Shown here piece by piece: positions 7,781 to 17,644 of a DNA stretch of 55,535 bases. The stretch spans positions 1 to 55,535 of the forward strand of contig CALWKC010000019.1 in the NCBI GenBank assembly GCA_944381165.1, in the 5' to 3' direction. The number at the start of each line of letters is the position of its first letter. Positions within the stretch are counted from its first letter, which is position 1. A program made the position numbers and the translations under genes. Source of the DNA: an uncultured Lachnospira sp. GTDB taxonomy: Bacteria > Bacillota > Clostridia > Lachnospirales > Lachnospiraceae. Below the pieces are notes generated by a model. The model did no database searches, was not told the origin of the DNA, and saw only the letters and a list, made by a program, of their open reading frames with translations.

Positions 7781-8471
7781 AAAGTTTATCGCGATGATAC
7801 CGGCAAGACTGGGGTCAAAGCGTATTCCTAAAAAGAACATACGATATATGGGTGACAAGCCTTTAATACAGTATCCGATTGATCTGGCAAAACAGACGAA
7901 CAGATTTGAGAGCATATGGGTTAATACCGAAAGTGAGGAGCTTGGAAAAATAGTTCAGGGAATGGGTGTTTTATTTCACAAACGACCTGCCGAGCTTGCA
8001 AATGACAAAGCGACAAACAGGGAGTTCACATATGAGTTTATGCAGAAGCATGAATGCGATTATGTGATAATGATTAATCCGACATCTCCGATGCTTAGGA
8101 AGGAGACGCTTGTGCGTTTTCTGGAGTACGTTGAGGAGAATGATTTCGATACCGTGCTGTCGGTTATTGCAGAAAAGGAAGAGACTTTTTTTAAGGGAGA
8201 GCCTCTTAACTTCTCACTTAAGGAAAAGGTCAACAGTCAGCTTCTTGAGCCTGTTGAGACAATCTGCTGGGCAATAACGGCTTGGAAGAGAGATACATTT
8301 ATGAAGCTTCAGGAACAGGGAATTAATCCTGTGTTTGGCGGAAAACTGGGAAGATTTGCAATTCCGAAGGATGAATCCTGCGATTTGGATACTCCTGAGG
8401 ATTGGAATATAGCAGAGGGCATGCTTATGTCCAGAATTAATAAATTTGAAGAGAGGTATATAGAATTATGA
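7773..8471 (+). CDS. Acylneuraminate cytidylyltransferase-like nucleotidyltransferase
   Basis: 232 residues of the NeuA/PseF/KdsB-type fold, which activates acidic sugars as CMP derivatives. The N-terminal nucleotide loop IPARLGSKRIPKKNI (residues ~8-22) is intact, followed by NPTSPMLR near 107 and a C-terminal DLDTPEDW acidic motif. AAGGAGC precedes the ATG, and the gene overlaps both neighbours in frame-shifted coupling. No NeuB- or KdsA-type synthase is found in the window, so either the acid comes from elsewhere or the enzyme activates another sugar. Confidence 0.85.
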   Translation: MSKKFIAMIPARLGSKRIPKKNIRYMGDKPLIQYPIDLAKQTNRFESIWVNTESEELGKIVQGMGVLFHKRPAELANDKATNREFTYEFMQKHECDYVIMINPTSPMLRKETLVRFLEYVEENDFDTVLSVIAEKEETFFKGEPLNFSLKEKVNSQLLEPVETICWAITAWKRDTFMKLQEQGINPVFGGKLGRFAIPKDESCDLDTPEDWNIAEGMLMSRINKFEERYIEL

Positions 8472-9061
8472 ATTTAGAAAATTATTCATCAAATTATTTC
8501 AGTGATATTAAAGAGGGATTGTCAAAGCTTATCGCTACGGATTCTGCAGGAAATGTTCTTGATGCAGACGCAGCTCTTGAAAAATGGGTTGACATATGCG
8601 AAGAGAAAAGGAAGCAGAGAGGAGTATTTTTCTTCTGCGGAAACGGAGCCAGTGCGACAATGGCAGAGCATATGTCACATGATTGTTTTCAGAACGCGGA
8701 TTTTCTTACTCAGACATGTTCGGAGACTTCACATCTGACAGCAATAAGTAATGACATTTCTTACGAAGATGTATTTTCATACAGAATCAGCAAGATGCTT
8801 AAAGAAAGCGACATGCTGGTTACTATTTCATCATCAGGCAATTCGCCTAACGTAATCAAAGCAATCAAAACAGCAAAGGAACTGGGAGCGTTTGTTGTCA
8901 CGGTATCGGGCAAAAAGGCTGATAATAAGTCAAGACAGCTTGGCGACCTGAACTTTTATGTTCCGCTTGAGACATACGGAATGGTAGAGTCGGCGCATGC
9001 GGTTTTGCTGCACTGCTGGCTCGACATGTATCTTGATAAATATAAGGGAGGAAGACACTAA
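8468..9061 (+). CDS. SIS domain sugar-phosphate isomerase (GmhA-like)
   Basis: 197 residues of the phosphoheptose-isomerase type SIS fold. The phosphate-binding Ser/Gly segments FFFCGNGASATMAEHM (residues ~56-71) and TISSSGNSPNVIKAI (~118-132) are visible. Family members interconvert aldose and ketose phosphates, for example sedoheptulose-7-P and heptose-7-P. It overlaps the previous gene by 4 bases and the next by 1. With the cytidylyltransferase and phosphatase nearby, a heptose or ulosonic acid precursor pathway is plausible but unproven. Confidence 0.85.
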   Translation: MNLENYSSNYFSDIKEGLSKLIATDSAGNVLDADAALEKWVDICEEKRKQRGVFFFCGNGASATMAEHMSHDCFQNADFLTQTCSETSHLTAISNDISYEDVFSYRISKMLKESDMLVTISSSGNSPNVIKAIKTAKELGAFVVTVSGKKADNKSRQLGDLNFYVPLETYGMVESAHAVLLHCWLDMYLDKYKGGRH

Positions 9062-9957
9062 TGAAGGTTGTAGTCGGTGCTTCATCATTTGCCGCAAGCA
9101 GCGATAAGGCAATTAATTTACTGCGTGACAAAGGGATTGAAGTTGTAAAAAATCCATTCGGGAGAAGACTTAATATTCAGGAGACAATAGAGCATCTTCA
9201 GGGAGCAGACGGATTGCTTGCAGGTCTTGAAACTCTGAATGAGGAGGTGCTTTCGCAGGCCCCTCAGTTAAAGGCTATTGCAAGAATAGGTATTGGAACG
9301 GACAACGTAGATTTTGAGGCGGCTAAAAGACACGGAATAAAGGTGTCAAACACGCCGGACGCGCCTACGGCGGCGGTTGCCGAGATGGCGCTTGCGGCTC
9401 TTCTGACTATTGCCCATGAGATAATACCGTGCAATGAAGATGTGCATAATAAGGTGTGGAAAAAGAGAATTGGGTTTTCTCTTATCGGATTAAATGTTCT
9501 TTTTGTAGGCTACGGAAGAATAGGAAGGAGATTTGCCGAACATCTCAAGGCGCTTGGAAGCAACATAATAGTTTATGATCCGTTTCAGCCTGAAATTTCA
9601 GAGCCGGATTTAAAGACAGCGCTCGCTAAGGCTGACGTAGTTACAATACATGCGTCAGGCAGGGATGAAATTCTTTCTGCGGAAACTTTTGAGATGATGA
9701 AGGACGGCGTTGTTATATTAAACTGCGCAAGGGGAACTCTTATTAATGAAGATGCATTGTACGAGGGGTTAAAGAGCGGAAAGGTTGCCGGTTTTTGGGG
9801 CGATGTTTTCTGGCAGGAGCCATATGAGGGAAAACTTCTTGAATGTAAGAATGCTGTATTGACGCCTCATATTTCGACATACAACAGCCTTTGCAGAGAA
9901 TCAATGGAGACAGAGGCAGTTATGAATTTACTGGAGGATTTGGGCTGTGTGGACTAA
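9061..9957 (+). CDS. D-2-hydroxyacid dehydrogenase (phosphoglycerate dehydrogenase-like)
   Basis: 298-residue NAD-dependent dehydrogenase. The Rossmann motif VGYGRIG is near residue 150, and the catalytic Arg lies in NCARGTLINE, the Glu in WQEPYEG and the His in LTPHIST, so the active site is complete. It lacks the C-terminal ACT domain of many SerA proteins. Within this cluster it probably oxidises or reduces a 2-hydroxy acid used in making an unusual sugar or glycerate-type substituent. It overlaps the SIS gene by one base. Confidence 0.85.
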   Translation: MKVVVGASSFAASSDKAINLLRDKGIEVVKNPFGRRLNIQETIEHLQGADGLLAGLETLNEEVLSQAPQLKAIARIGIGTDNVDFEAAKRHGIKVSNTPDAPTAAVAEMALAALLTIAHEIIPCNEDVHNKVWKKRIGFSLIGLNVLFVGYGRIGRRFAEHLKALGSNIIVYDPFQPEISEPDLKTALAKADVVTIHASGRDEILSAETFEMMKDGVVILNCARGTLINEDALYEGLKSGKVAGFWGDVFWQEPYEGKLLECKNAVLTPHISTYNSLCRESMETEAVMNLLEDLGCVD

Positions 9958-10699
9958 AGAATTAGAGTTGGCAAAAAAGGCGGCAAAGACAGCCGGTGAA
10001 TTTTTAAAGAAGAGAGAGGGCATTCATGTAGACGCTCTTGAAGGGAAGGATATTAAGCTTTCTTCAGATAAAATGAGTGAAAAAATCATCATGGATATTC
10101 TCGAAGAGAGCGGGATTCCCGTACTGTCTGAGGAGTACGGCTTTAAAGGACAGGAGGGAGAACTGTGTTGGATTGTAGACCCTCTTGACGGGACAATCAA
10201 CTATTTTAAGGGACTTGACGAGCTTGCATGTGTCTCTGTTGCTCTTTGGGCGAAGGACAAGCCTGTTCTCGGGGCTGTATATCGTTTTATGAAAGACGAA
10301 CTGTTTTACGGCGCAGAGGGCGAGGGAGCGTATATGAACGGTGAAAGCATAAAGCCGTCGTCTGTGCAGGAAACCTCACAGGCAGTCATGGCAACAGGAT
10401 TTCCGGTAAAGCGTTCCTATGACACAGAGAGCCTTTCTAAGTTTGTTAAACAGGTTCAGTGCTTTAAAAAAGTCAGAATGTTAGGTGCGGCAGCAATTAT
10501 GGGGACATTTGTATCCTGCGGAAGACTTGACGCATATTTTGAGGATGAAATAATGCTGTGGGATATTGCCGCTGCCGTTGCAATTGTGAATGCGGCCGGC
10601 GGAGCGACATCATTGGAGCTCCTTGACAACAACAAGTGCCTGTGCAAATGCTTTGCCACACGCGGACTTATGGAGGATTACTATGCTAAAAGCCTATGA
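9947..10699 (+). CDS. Inositol monophosphatase family sugar phosphatase
   Basis: 250 residues of the IMPase fold with all metal-site motifs: SEEYG (residues ~58-62), WIVDPLDGTINY (~72-83) and LWDIAAA (~205). These Mg-dependent enzymes remove phosphate from inositol, fructose-1,6-bisphosphate, PAP or sugar phosphates. The start is GTG at 9947 with GGAGG 10 bases upstream, and the gene overlaps the dehydrogenase by 11 bases. It likely dephosphorylates a sugar intermediate made by the genes before it. Confidence 0.85.
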   Translation: MWTKELELAKKAAKTAGEFLKKREGIHVDALEGKDIKLSSDKMSEKIIMDILEESGIPVLSEEYGFKGQEGELCWIVDPLDGTINYFKGLDELACVSVALWAKDKPVLGAVYRFMKDELFYGAEGEGAYMNGESIKPSSVQETSQAVMATGFPVKRSYDTESLSKFVKQVQCFKKVRMLGAAAIMGTFVSCGRLDAYFEDEIMLWDIAAAVAIVNAAGGATSLELLDNNKCLCKCFATRGLMEDYYAKSL

Positions 10700-11642
10700 T
10701 TATGCAGAAGTAAAACCGAATACTACGGAATTACAGAATGCCGGATTATTTAATAAAGAAAAAAGCGCAGCACTCAGATTTGTACTTGCTAACCCAAGCC
10801 ATAAGGAAGAAAAAAAGTGCCCTGTATGCGGCTCTGCGCATACGCGTTATATATTTTCGAGGTGGGATGTAAATTATCTTTTTTGTGAGGATTGCTGCAG
10901 CATATATGTACCTGTTGAGGATGAGCTTATCAGCAAGTATCTGGAACTGGAGGAAATGAGAAATATTCGAATTTCTGACGAGTATCAGCAGCAGGCGGAA
11001 CTTCGCCGTGCCGACATCTGGGATGAGCTGGTTATGTGGGCACAGTACAGAATTTACCGCTATCTTGGTAAAAATACAGGGCTTGACGTTATCGATTACG
11101 GAAACAGATATAAGGGCTCTGTTGACAGATTCAGAAAATCCGGGATATGCGGAAAATATGAGCTTAAAAATTCCATTCTGCCTGTTAAGACTGAAAAGGT
11201 TGACAAGGCAGATGTGATTTTATATATGAATCAGCTTCAGCACGAAACAAATCCTGCGGCTACTCTTACAAATCTAAAAGACAGTCTTAAGGATGACGGT
11301 ATTCTGATTTTAAATACACGTCTGGGAAGCGGTTTCGATATTCTTACATTGAAGGGCGGAATGGACAGCATTTTCCCGTATGAGCATATAATGCTGCCGT
11401 CGAGAAAGGGCTTGGAGAAAATACTTCAGGATGCGGGTTTTGAATTGCTGGAGATAACTACGCCGGGAACAAGAGATATGGAATCAGTGCTTCGAAACAA
11501 GGACAGAATAGAGGACGGCAATTTCTTTGTTAAATACCTGCTTAATACAGCAGATAAGTCTGTCTTATCTGACTTTCAGCAGTTTTTACAAAAAAGCGGT
11601 CTGAGTTCCTTTGCTCAGGTTGTGGCTAAAGTGAGGAAATAG
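10683..11642 (+). CDS. Class I SAM-dependent methyltransferase with zinc-ribbon
   Basis: 319 residues. The N-terminal part has CPVCGSAH and CEDCC Cys pairs (residues ~40-65) that could bind zinc, followed by a methyltransferase-like domain ending in ILILNTRLGSGFD and YEHIMLPSRKGLE, typical of sugar C- or O-methyltransferases. The glycine-rich SAM loop is weak (LDVIDYGN). ATG at 10683 follows GGAGG, whereas an upstream in-frame start would read through the preceding gene. It overlaps the phosphatase by 17 bases. Probable role is methylation of a sugar precursor or of the glycan. Confidence 0.75.
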   Translation: MLKAYDYAEVKPNTTELQNAGLFNKEKSAALRFVLANPSHKEEKKCPVCGSAHTRYIFSRWDVNYLFCEDCCSIYVPVEDELISKYLELEEMRNIRISDEYQQQAELRRADIWDELVMWAQYRIYRYLGKNTGLDVIDYGNRYKGSVDRFRKSGICGKYELKNSILPVKTEKVDKADVILYMNQLQHETNPAATLTNLKDSLKDDGILILNTRLGSGFDILTLKGGMDSIFPYEHIMLPSRKGLEKILQDAGFELLEITTPGTRDMESVLRNKDRIEDGNFFVKYLLNTADKSVLSDFQQFLQKSGLSSFAQVVAKVRK

Positions 11643-11645
11643 TAA

Positions 11646-12647
11646 ATGGATAAAATTAGAGCAGTTATTATTGGCATGGGCAGAATGGGAAAAACCCGTT
11701 ATAACGCTATGAAGCGTCACGGCGGTTACGAGGTTGTCGCTGTGTGCGACACAAATGAAGCCAATATGGAAGGATATGAAGAAAAAAAATATACGGACTG
11801 GAAGGAGTGCATAGATAACAGCGAAATGGATGCGGTTATTGTCTGCACATACAATGTCGTTATACCGGATATTGTATGCTATTCACTCGGAAAGGGCTAC
11901 TCTGTATTTTCGGAAAAGCCTCCGGGAAGAAATCTTGACGATGCGCTTCGCATGAAAGAGGCGTATGACAGAGCAGAGTCTCCGATACTCAAGTACGGCT
12001 TTAACCACAGATACCACAATTCTGTTATTGAGGCAAAGGCTCTTCTGGATTCAAAAATTCTCGGCGACGTTGTGTGTGCAAGAGGCGTGTACGGCAAGGC
12101 CGGAAGCCCTGATTTTACGCATGAATGGCGCAATGATACTCAGATTTCCGGCGGCGGAATTATGCTTGACCAGGGTATCCATATGCTTGATCTGATGTAT
12201 TACTTTATGGGCGAGTTTACTGAAATTCAGAGTTCCGTTGACCAGCTTGTCTGGAAGGATATGCCGACAGAGGACTCGGCTTTTTCAATTCTTCGTACAA
12301 GTGACGGAAAGGTGGCATCGCTCCACTCAAGCGCAATTCAGTGGAGACACAAATTCAGTCTGGATTTAATCTGCACTAAGGGCTTTATCTCACTGAACGG
12401 ACTTCTGACCTCAACTAACAGCTACGGTGAGGAGAAAATCAGCTATTACAGAAAAGACCTAGAGCAGAAAACAGGCGGACTCGGAAAGCCTATGGAGCAT
12501 ACCATGTGCTTTGACTCAGACCAGTCATGGGATTATGAGATGAAGGAATTTTATGACGCTGTTGTAAACGGAGAGCCGGTAAAACTCGGAACAATTTATG
12601 ACGCGGTAAATCTTATGAAGATGATTGAGGGAATTTACAGAGTATAA
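11646..12647 (+). CDS. Gfo/Idh/MocA family oxidoreductase
   Basis: 333-residue NAD(P)-dependent sugar oxidoreductase. The N-terminal Rossmann motif is VIIGMGRMGKTR (residues ~8-19), with the conserved SEKPPGRN (~92-99) and the catalytic-region GGGIMLDQGIHMLDLM (~168-183). Members oxidise or reduce hydroxyls of nucleotide sugars, inositols or sugar phosphates. Its position among precursor genes and before a DegT aminotransferase suggests making a keto-sugar that is then aminated. Confidence 0.88.
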   Translation: MDKIRAVIIGMGRMGKTRYNAMKRHGGYEVVAVCDTNEANMEGYEEKKYTDWKECIDNSEMDAVIVCTYNVVIPDIVCYSLGKGYSVFSEKPPGRNLDDALRMKEAYDRAESPILKYGFNHRYHNSVIEAKALLDSKILGDVVCARGVYGKAGSPDFTHEWRNDTQISGGGIMLDQGIHMLDLMYYFMGEFTEIQSSVDQLVWKDMPTEDSAFSILRTSDGKVASLHSSAIQWRHKFSLDLICTKGFISLNGLLTSTNSYGEEKISYYRKDLEQKTGGLGKPMEHTMCFDSDQSWDYEMKEFYDAVVNGEPVKLGTIYDAVNLMKMIEGIYRV

Positions 12648-12688
12648 AACGCTTGTTTAATAATACATGTTGAAAGGAACAGTTTAAG

Positions 12689-15600
12689 ATGAGTAATTTA
12701 GAGGCGATAAAACTGCTTATTAACTCTTCAGGTAAAGCAGATGCCGAAAATATTTTTAAATATATTGCTGCAAAGTATCCTGATATGGCAGCGCCTAATT
12801 CACTCAATATTTTAAAAAATTCAAAAGTGATATACGGCGGCGTGGGAAATATAAAAAGTTTTGACCCTATAGGCGTATCGATAGAGGGATGGTTTCTGCC
12901 AAGATACAATTATGATTCCATAGAGGTTTATTGCTGCGGTAAAATGCTTGGAAAGGCTGTTCTTAACGTACCGAGACCTGACGTATATGCGAATATGAGG
13001 ATTTTTAACGAAAAAAATGCCGGTTTCAGTTTATTTGTGACAAACGGACTTGACAAAATTCGTGAAGGTCACCCGATAGTCGTGCTTGTAAAGAAAAGCG
13101 GAAAAATTATAAGAAAGCAGATTGTGCCGGTTGTTTCATATACGATAGAGGATTCGGTAAAAGCTGCAAATCTTTATAAACAACAAAAAAATATACTTGT
13201 TCCGACTTTGAGCAACAGACTTCCGATGATTTATGAATTTGCAAAGAAAATGCATGATTATAATTTCATCACTTTGATAGAGGGAATGGAAGGCTCTCTC
13301 GACGAGGTGCGAAAGGTTTGTCTCAGCAAATACGGTATTCTTTCAAATGAATTAAATCGAATGTCAATGGTTATGATGCCGAAGATATTCGCAAGAAATT
13401 ATAAACCGGTCTACTCGCATGATAACATAGTTGTGACAGAAGAAGAGAAAAAACTATGTGAAGAAAATGAATATTTTTATATTGCGAGCAGAAATTTTTT
13501 AAAAAAATATTATGTCAGTCTTGAGTATGCAATAAAGTATTGCTGCGCGGCGTATCATTTTGCCGAGGAGCTTATTACTACTGTCAAGCCGGAATGTACA
13601 ATGATTTGGAATAAATACAGTCCGCTGCATATTATGATTGATTACGCATGTAAACAGAGGAATATTCCTGTTATATATATGGAATCCGGACTGCTTCCGG
13701 GTACCTATATTTTTGAATCTGAAGGCCAGATGGGAGAGAGCTGGCCGTCAACACATTCTGAAGAATTTTTGAAGCTTCCTGTTTCCGAAGAGGAATGCGA
13801 AAAAGCGGAAGAAATCAGGCAGTCGTTATATGAAAGCAAGTTGAACAGGTGGACCAGTACGGATGCGTCTGTATATAAAAAGACAGGAAAAGACGAAGTC
13901 TTGGGCCGTATTGACCCGTCAAAGCCGCTGGTATTTTATGCAGGGCAGAATGATTTTGAGTCCGGGTTTTACCCGTATACGGAGCATACCAGGCAGTTTC
14001 ACTCACCGGTTTTTGAATCCAGCGATGAAGCGGCGGTTTATCTTGCCAAAATATGTGACAGAAACGGTTGGAATTTTCTGTATAAGCGGCATCCGATGAT
14101 GAGAGGTGCGACGGATGTTATTTTCCCTGAAAATGTAATTATGAATGATACCATCGATATTCATGATGCAATAGATATTTCTGATGTTACGGTAACTATA
14201 CTGTCGCAGACAAGTTATGTAGCATTGATAAGAAACAAACCGGCGTTGATGCTTGGGTATCATCAGCTTTGCAACAAGGGCTGCGTATATGAAGCATGGC
14301 AGAAATGCGATGTGGAGAAGCAGATCAAGCTGGCGTTGGAAAAAGGTTTTACACAGGAACAGAAGGACAATTTTAAAAAACATATTGCACAGCTCTGCAA
14401 GTATTATCTGTATACGGATTTTATTAATCACTCAGTTGACTTTGGCAAATCTTTAGATGACTTAGTTGAATATATAATAAAGAAATGCGAGATGTCAGAT
14501 GAAGCCGTATACGATGTAGCGGAGGGTAAGAATATAGAAAGCAGTTCAGCGAATGAAAAACAGAAGGATAACCAGTTATTACCTGATGATACAGTTTTCA
14601 GGCTGGACTTAAGTTTCAGCGAGCGGCTGGAGCGTAAAAAGCTTGCCAATCTTATGGCGGGGAAAAATATACTTGGATTGATGGAAAAGAAGTACAGTGC
14701 TGCTGAATATCTTATGAGCAAAGAACAGCACGAGAATTTTCCTGTTAATCTTATGTATATATCACAGCTTGATAAGGAGTACCTTAATAACTGTCAATGG
14801 CAGGAGGTATTTTTCTCGATGTTTTATATGGCATTTGAAGGCGGCAAAGACAAATTTGAGCATTTTGTATTCAGATGTCTTGATATAAACAGAGAGGTAT
14901 TTAAACGTCTTGAAATTTTAAAAAATATAAATAAAAGCTTTATGAGAGCGTTTGATGATAAGCGCTGTTGTCGTGCTCTTCTTGAGTACAGTGTGGACGA
15001 AAGTGACAAAAGACTTAAGAAGATATGTTTCGGTCAGTTGAAGACTTATCTGGGCTCATGTGATGAAGAGCATAAACAGAGCATTACAGAGTGCGTGGAA
15101 GAAATTGCTGCAGATACAGACGTGAAATCGATAGCAAAGAGCTATCTTTTTGAGATATTATTCCAGAATGATATGATTTGCCGGAGACATATAAAGATGT
15201 GGAATGATATTTTGGCTAATTCACAGAATGCAGGCGAGTTAATGTATTTCGGCGGCTCGGAAATTGTCAATATTGTATGGTTAAAGCCGGAGCTTCTTTA
15301 TCCTGAATATTATAATGACAGAAAAAAGGTGCTTAAACAGCTTGCTGATGTAATGGAAAAGCACAATACATTTCACAGGGTTATAAAAGAAAACAGAGAG
15401 AAAAAGAGAATTGCAATTATGGTGCCGGGGCTTCATGGACGGCTGTTTGCATCAACCAGACTGGAAATGGGTGTGGCAAATGAATTTGCAAAACGAGGGT
15501 ATGAGGTCACTATATTTGTTTCGGACTATAATTATATTATGAGCGATGACTTTTTCAGTGTTATGCCTGGAGCGGTAAGACGCAATTTTTCTTCAATGAT

Positions 15601-16525
15601 ATACAGAAATGACCACATATATATGGCTGAGCCTGAAGTCAACATTGTTTATTTCAATCACGAGACCACTCCTGAGGAAAGGTACGGGGAGTACGTGAAC
15701 GCTATACTGGATTATGCGCCTGATGTAGTTATTGATATAACAAACGAAAATGCTCTTTATAATAATGAAATTATAAAGCAGCTTCCGGTTGTGACAGTTC
15801 CTCTGAACGGTTACAGCAGCAGTTCGGTTTATGACGCTTATATTGCGAGAAATATTGAAATGGCTGAACAGAACAACGAAATATATAGTTCTGTTGATTT
15901 GGATAAGACTTATGAGGCAAACCTTTATCTGCCTGTTTCTATGGATGATACGGTTTATGACAGAAAGCGCTTCGGGTTTTCAAAGGATGACTTTTTAATT
16001 GTAACTGTGGGAAACAGGCTTGACTATGAAATTACACCGAAGATACAGTCTGACATGAGAGAGCTTCTGGAGAGCAACAGCAATATTAAGTGGATATTGG
16101 TAGGCAGAATGTCTAATCCGCTTAAAGAAATGTCTGCCTTAATTGCGGCAAAGAGAGTGCGCAAATGGGGATACGAAAATAATCTTTCTGCACTCTACAA
16201 AATGTGCGATTTGTATTTTGACCTGCCGAGAAGCGGCGGCGGCGGAAGTACAGCGTGTGCCGTTCAGGCAGGACTACCTGCTTTAATTATAAATATGGCT
16301 TCTGATATTCTGCCGTTTTTGGGCGTCAATACCAGCGTTGAAAGCTGGGAGGACGAGTTAAAGTCGCTTATTAAAATGTCTAAAAACAGGTCAATAGGTA
16401 AAAAGCTTGCCCTTGTTCAGAGGAAGAATTTAATGTCAAGTGAGTGGAGTATTGAACATTACTGTGACGTAATAGAGGAAGCATCATGGAATATAAAGAA
16501 GGGGAATGCTGAAAATGGAAGATAA
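12689..16525 (+). CDS. Giant multidomain transferase: beta domain, capsule-synthesis domain, GT-B glycosyltransferase
   Basis: 1278 residues in at least three parts. Residues ~50-150 form a beta-rich domain with WFLPRYNYDSIEVY, shared with the WcbI-type protein at 19451. Residues ~190-620 resemble capsule polysaccharide synthesis proteins and the protein at 24827; both have GxxPGT, GQNDFESG and YKRHP/YKPHP segments. Residues ~905-1270 look like a GT-B glycosyltransferase with VPGLHGRLFAS and LPRSGGGGSTACAVQAGLP near the donor site. It has no transmembrane segment and is probably membrane-associated in the cytoplasm. It may add two different residues to the glycan. AAAGGA precedes the ATG. Confidence 0.75.
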   Translation: MSNLEAIKLLINSSGKADAENIFKYIAAKYPDMAAPNSLNILKNSKVIYGGVGNIKSFDPIGVSIEGWFLPRYNYDSIEVYCCGKMLGKAVLNVPRPDVYANMRIFNEKNAGFSLFVTNGLDKIREGHPIVVLVKKSGKIIRKQIVPVVSYTIEDSVKAANLYKQQKNILVPTLSNRLPMIYEFAKKMHDYNFITLIEGMEGSLDEVRKVCLSKYGILSNELNRMSMVMMPKIFARNYKPVYSHDNIVVTEEEKKLCEENEYFYIASRNFLKKYYVSLEYAIKYCCAAYHFAEELITTVKPECTMIWNKYSPLHIMIDYACKQRNIPVIYMESGLLPGTYIFESEGQMGESWPSTHSEEFLKLPVSEEECEKAEEIRQSLYESKLNRWTSTDASVYKKTGKDEVLGRIDPSKPLVFYAGQNDFESGFYPYTEHTRQFHSPVFESSDEAAVYLAKICDRNGWNFLYKRHPMMRGATDVIFPENVIMNDTIDIHDAIDISDVTVTILSQTSYVALIRNKPALMLGYHQLCNKGCVYEAWQKCDVEKQIKLALEKGFTQEQKDNFKKHIAQLCKYYLYTDFINHSVDFGKSLDDLVEYIIKKCEMSDEAVYDVAEGKNIESSSANEKQKDNQLLPDDTVFRLDLSFSERLERKKLANLMAGKNILGLMEKKYSAAEYLMSKEQHENFPVNLMYISQLDKEYLNNCQWQEVFFSMFYMAFEGGKDKFEHFVFRCLDINREVFKRLEILKNINKSFMRAFDDKRCCRALLEYSVDESDKRLKKICFGQLKTYLGSCDEEHKQSITECVEEIAADTDVKSIAKSYLFEILFQNDMICRRHIKMWNDILANSQNAGELMYFGGSEIVNIVWLKPELLYPEYYNDRKKVLKQLADVMEKHNTFHRVIKENREKKRIAIMVPGLHGRLFASTRLEMGVANEFAKRGYEVTIFVSDYNYIMSDDFFSVMPGAVRRNFSSMIYRNDHIYMAEPEVNIVYFNHETTPEERYGEYVNAILDYAPDVVIDITNENALYNNEIIKQLPVVTVPLNGYSSSSVYDAYIARNIEMAEQNNEIYSSVDLDKTYEANLYLPVSMDDTVYDRKRFGFSKDDFLIVTVGNRLDYEITPKIQSDMRELLESNSNIKWILVGRMSNPLKEMSALIAAKRVRKWGYENNLSALYKMCDLYFDLPRSGGGGSTACAVQAGLPALIINMASDILPFLGVNTSVESWEDELKSLIKMSKNRSIGKKLALVQRKNLMSSEWSIEHYCDVIEEASWNIKKGNAENGR

Positions 16526-17627
16526 AAAGATACTTGTAACACAGTCGTCAATGCCGGACTTTGAAGAATATGAAGCTCAGATAAGAGATATATGGGATAC
16601 CAGGTGGCTTACTAATATGGGTAAAAAACATAATGAGCTTCAGGAAAAGCTTAAAAGCTATCTGGGAGTACATGATATTTCGCTTATGTGCAACGGGCAC
16701 ATGGCGCTTGAGCTGGGAATACAGGCAATGAACCTTGATGGCGAGGTAATAACTACTCCGTTTACATTCGCTTCAACTACACATGCTATTGTGCGAAACG
16801 GATTAAAACCGGTTTTCTGTGATATAAATTTACAGGATTATACGATAGATACAGATAAGATTGAGGAGCTGATAACCGACAGAACAACAGCTATTGTGCC
16901 GGTACATGTATACGGAAATGTATGCAATGTTGAGAAAATCGAGAAAATCGCAAAAAAGTATGGCCTGAAGGTTATATATGATGCGGCTCATGCGTTTGGA
17001 GTTACCTATAAGGGAAGAGGTATAGGAAGCTTTGGCGATGCGTCCATGTTTTCGTTTCATGCTACAAAGGTGTTTAATACGATTGAGGGCGGAGCGGTAT
17101 GCTACAATAATGACGAATACGGTATTGATTTGTACAGGCTTAAAAATTTCGGAATAAGAGGGCCGGAGATTGTTGATTCTATAGGCGCAAATGCTAAAAT
17201 GAATGAATTTCAGGCAGCAATGGGTCTGTGTAACCTTGTTCATATCGAATCAGAAATTGAAAAAAGAAAAAGAGTTGTCGAAAAATACAAGGAATGCTTA
17301 AAAGCTGTTGACGGCATAAAGCTGTGCGAAGAGCAGGAGAATGTTGTTTCTAACTATGCATATTTTCCGATTATAGTAAATGAAAGAGAATATGGGGCAA
17401 GCAGAGATGAACTTTCGGATTATCTTATGCAGCACAATATTTTTGCAAGAAAATATTTTTATCCGCTTACAAACAGATTTGACTGCTATGCGGGAATGTA
17501 TGACGAAAATGAGACGCCTAATGCATTGTATGTCTCTAAAAGAGTTTTGACTCTTCCTCTGTATGCAGAGCTTGCGCTGGAGGATGTCGAGAGAATTTCG
17601 GATTTAATTAAAAATATGGAAAGATAG
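16515..17627 (+). CDS. DegT/DnrJ/EryC1/StrS family PLP-dependent aminotransferase
   Basis: 370-residue sugar aminotransferase. The PLP-binding IYDAAHAFG (Asp) and the Schiff-base Lys in FHATKVFNTIEGG are present. These enzymes aminate keto-nucleotide sugars using glutamate or glutamine. ATG at 16515 is preferred over 16506 because AAGGGG lies at good distance from the former. The gene overlaps the end of the giant transferase by 11 bases. It probably works on the product of the Gfo/Idh/MocA enzyme or of a 4,6-dehydratase encoded elsewhere. Confidence 0.9.
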   Translation: MEDKKILVTQSSMPDFEEYEAQIRDIWDTRWLTNMGKKHNELQEKLKSYLGVHDISLMCNGHMALELGIQAMNLDGEVITTPFTFASTTHAIVRNGLKPVFCDINLQDYTIDTDKIEELITDRTTAIVPVHVYGNVCNVEKIEKIAKKYGLKVIYDAAHAFGVTYKGRGIGSFGDASMFSFHATKVFNTIEGGAVCYNNDEYGIDLYRLKNFGIRGPEIVDSIGANAKMNEFQAAMGLCNLVHIESEIEKRKRVVEKYKECLKAVDGIKLCEEQENVVSNYAYFPIIVNEREYGASRDELSDYLMQHNIFARKYFYPLTNRFDCYAGMYDENETPNALYVSKRVLTLPLYAELALEDVERISDLIKNMER

Positions 17628-17644
17628 GAGATTGTTTAATTATT

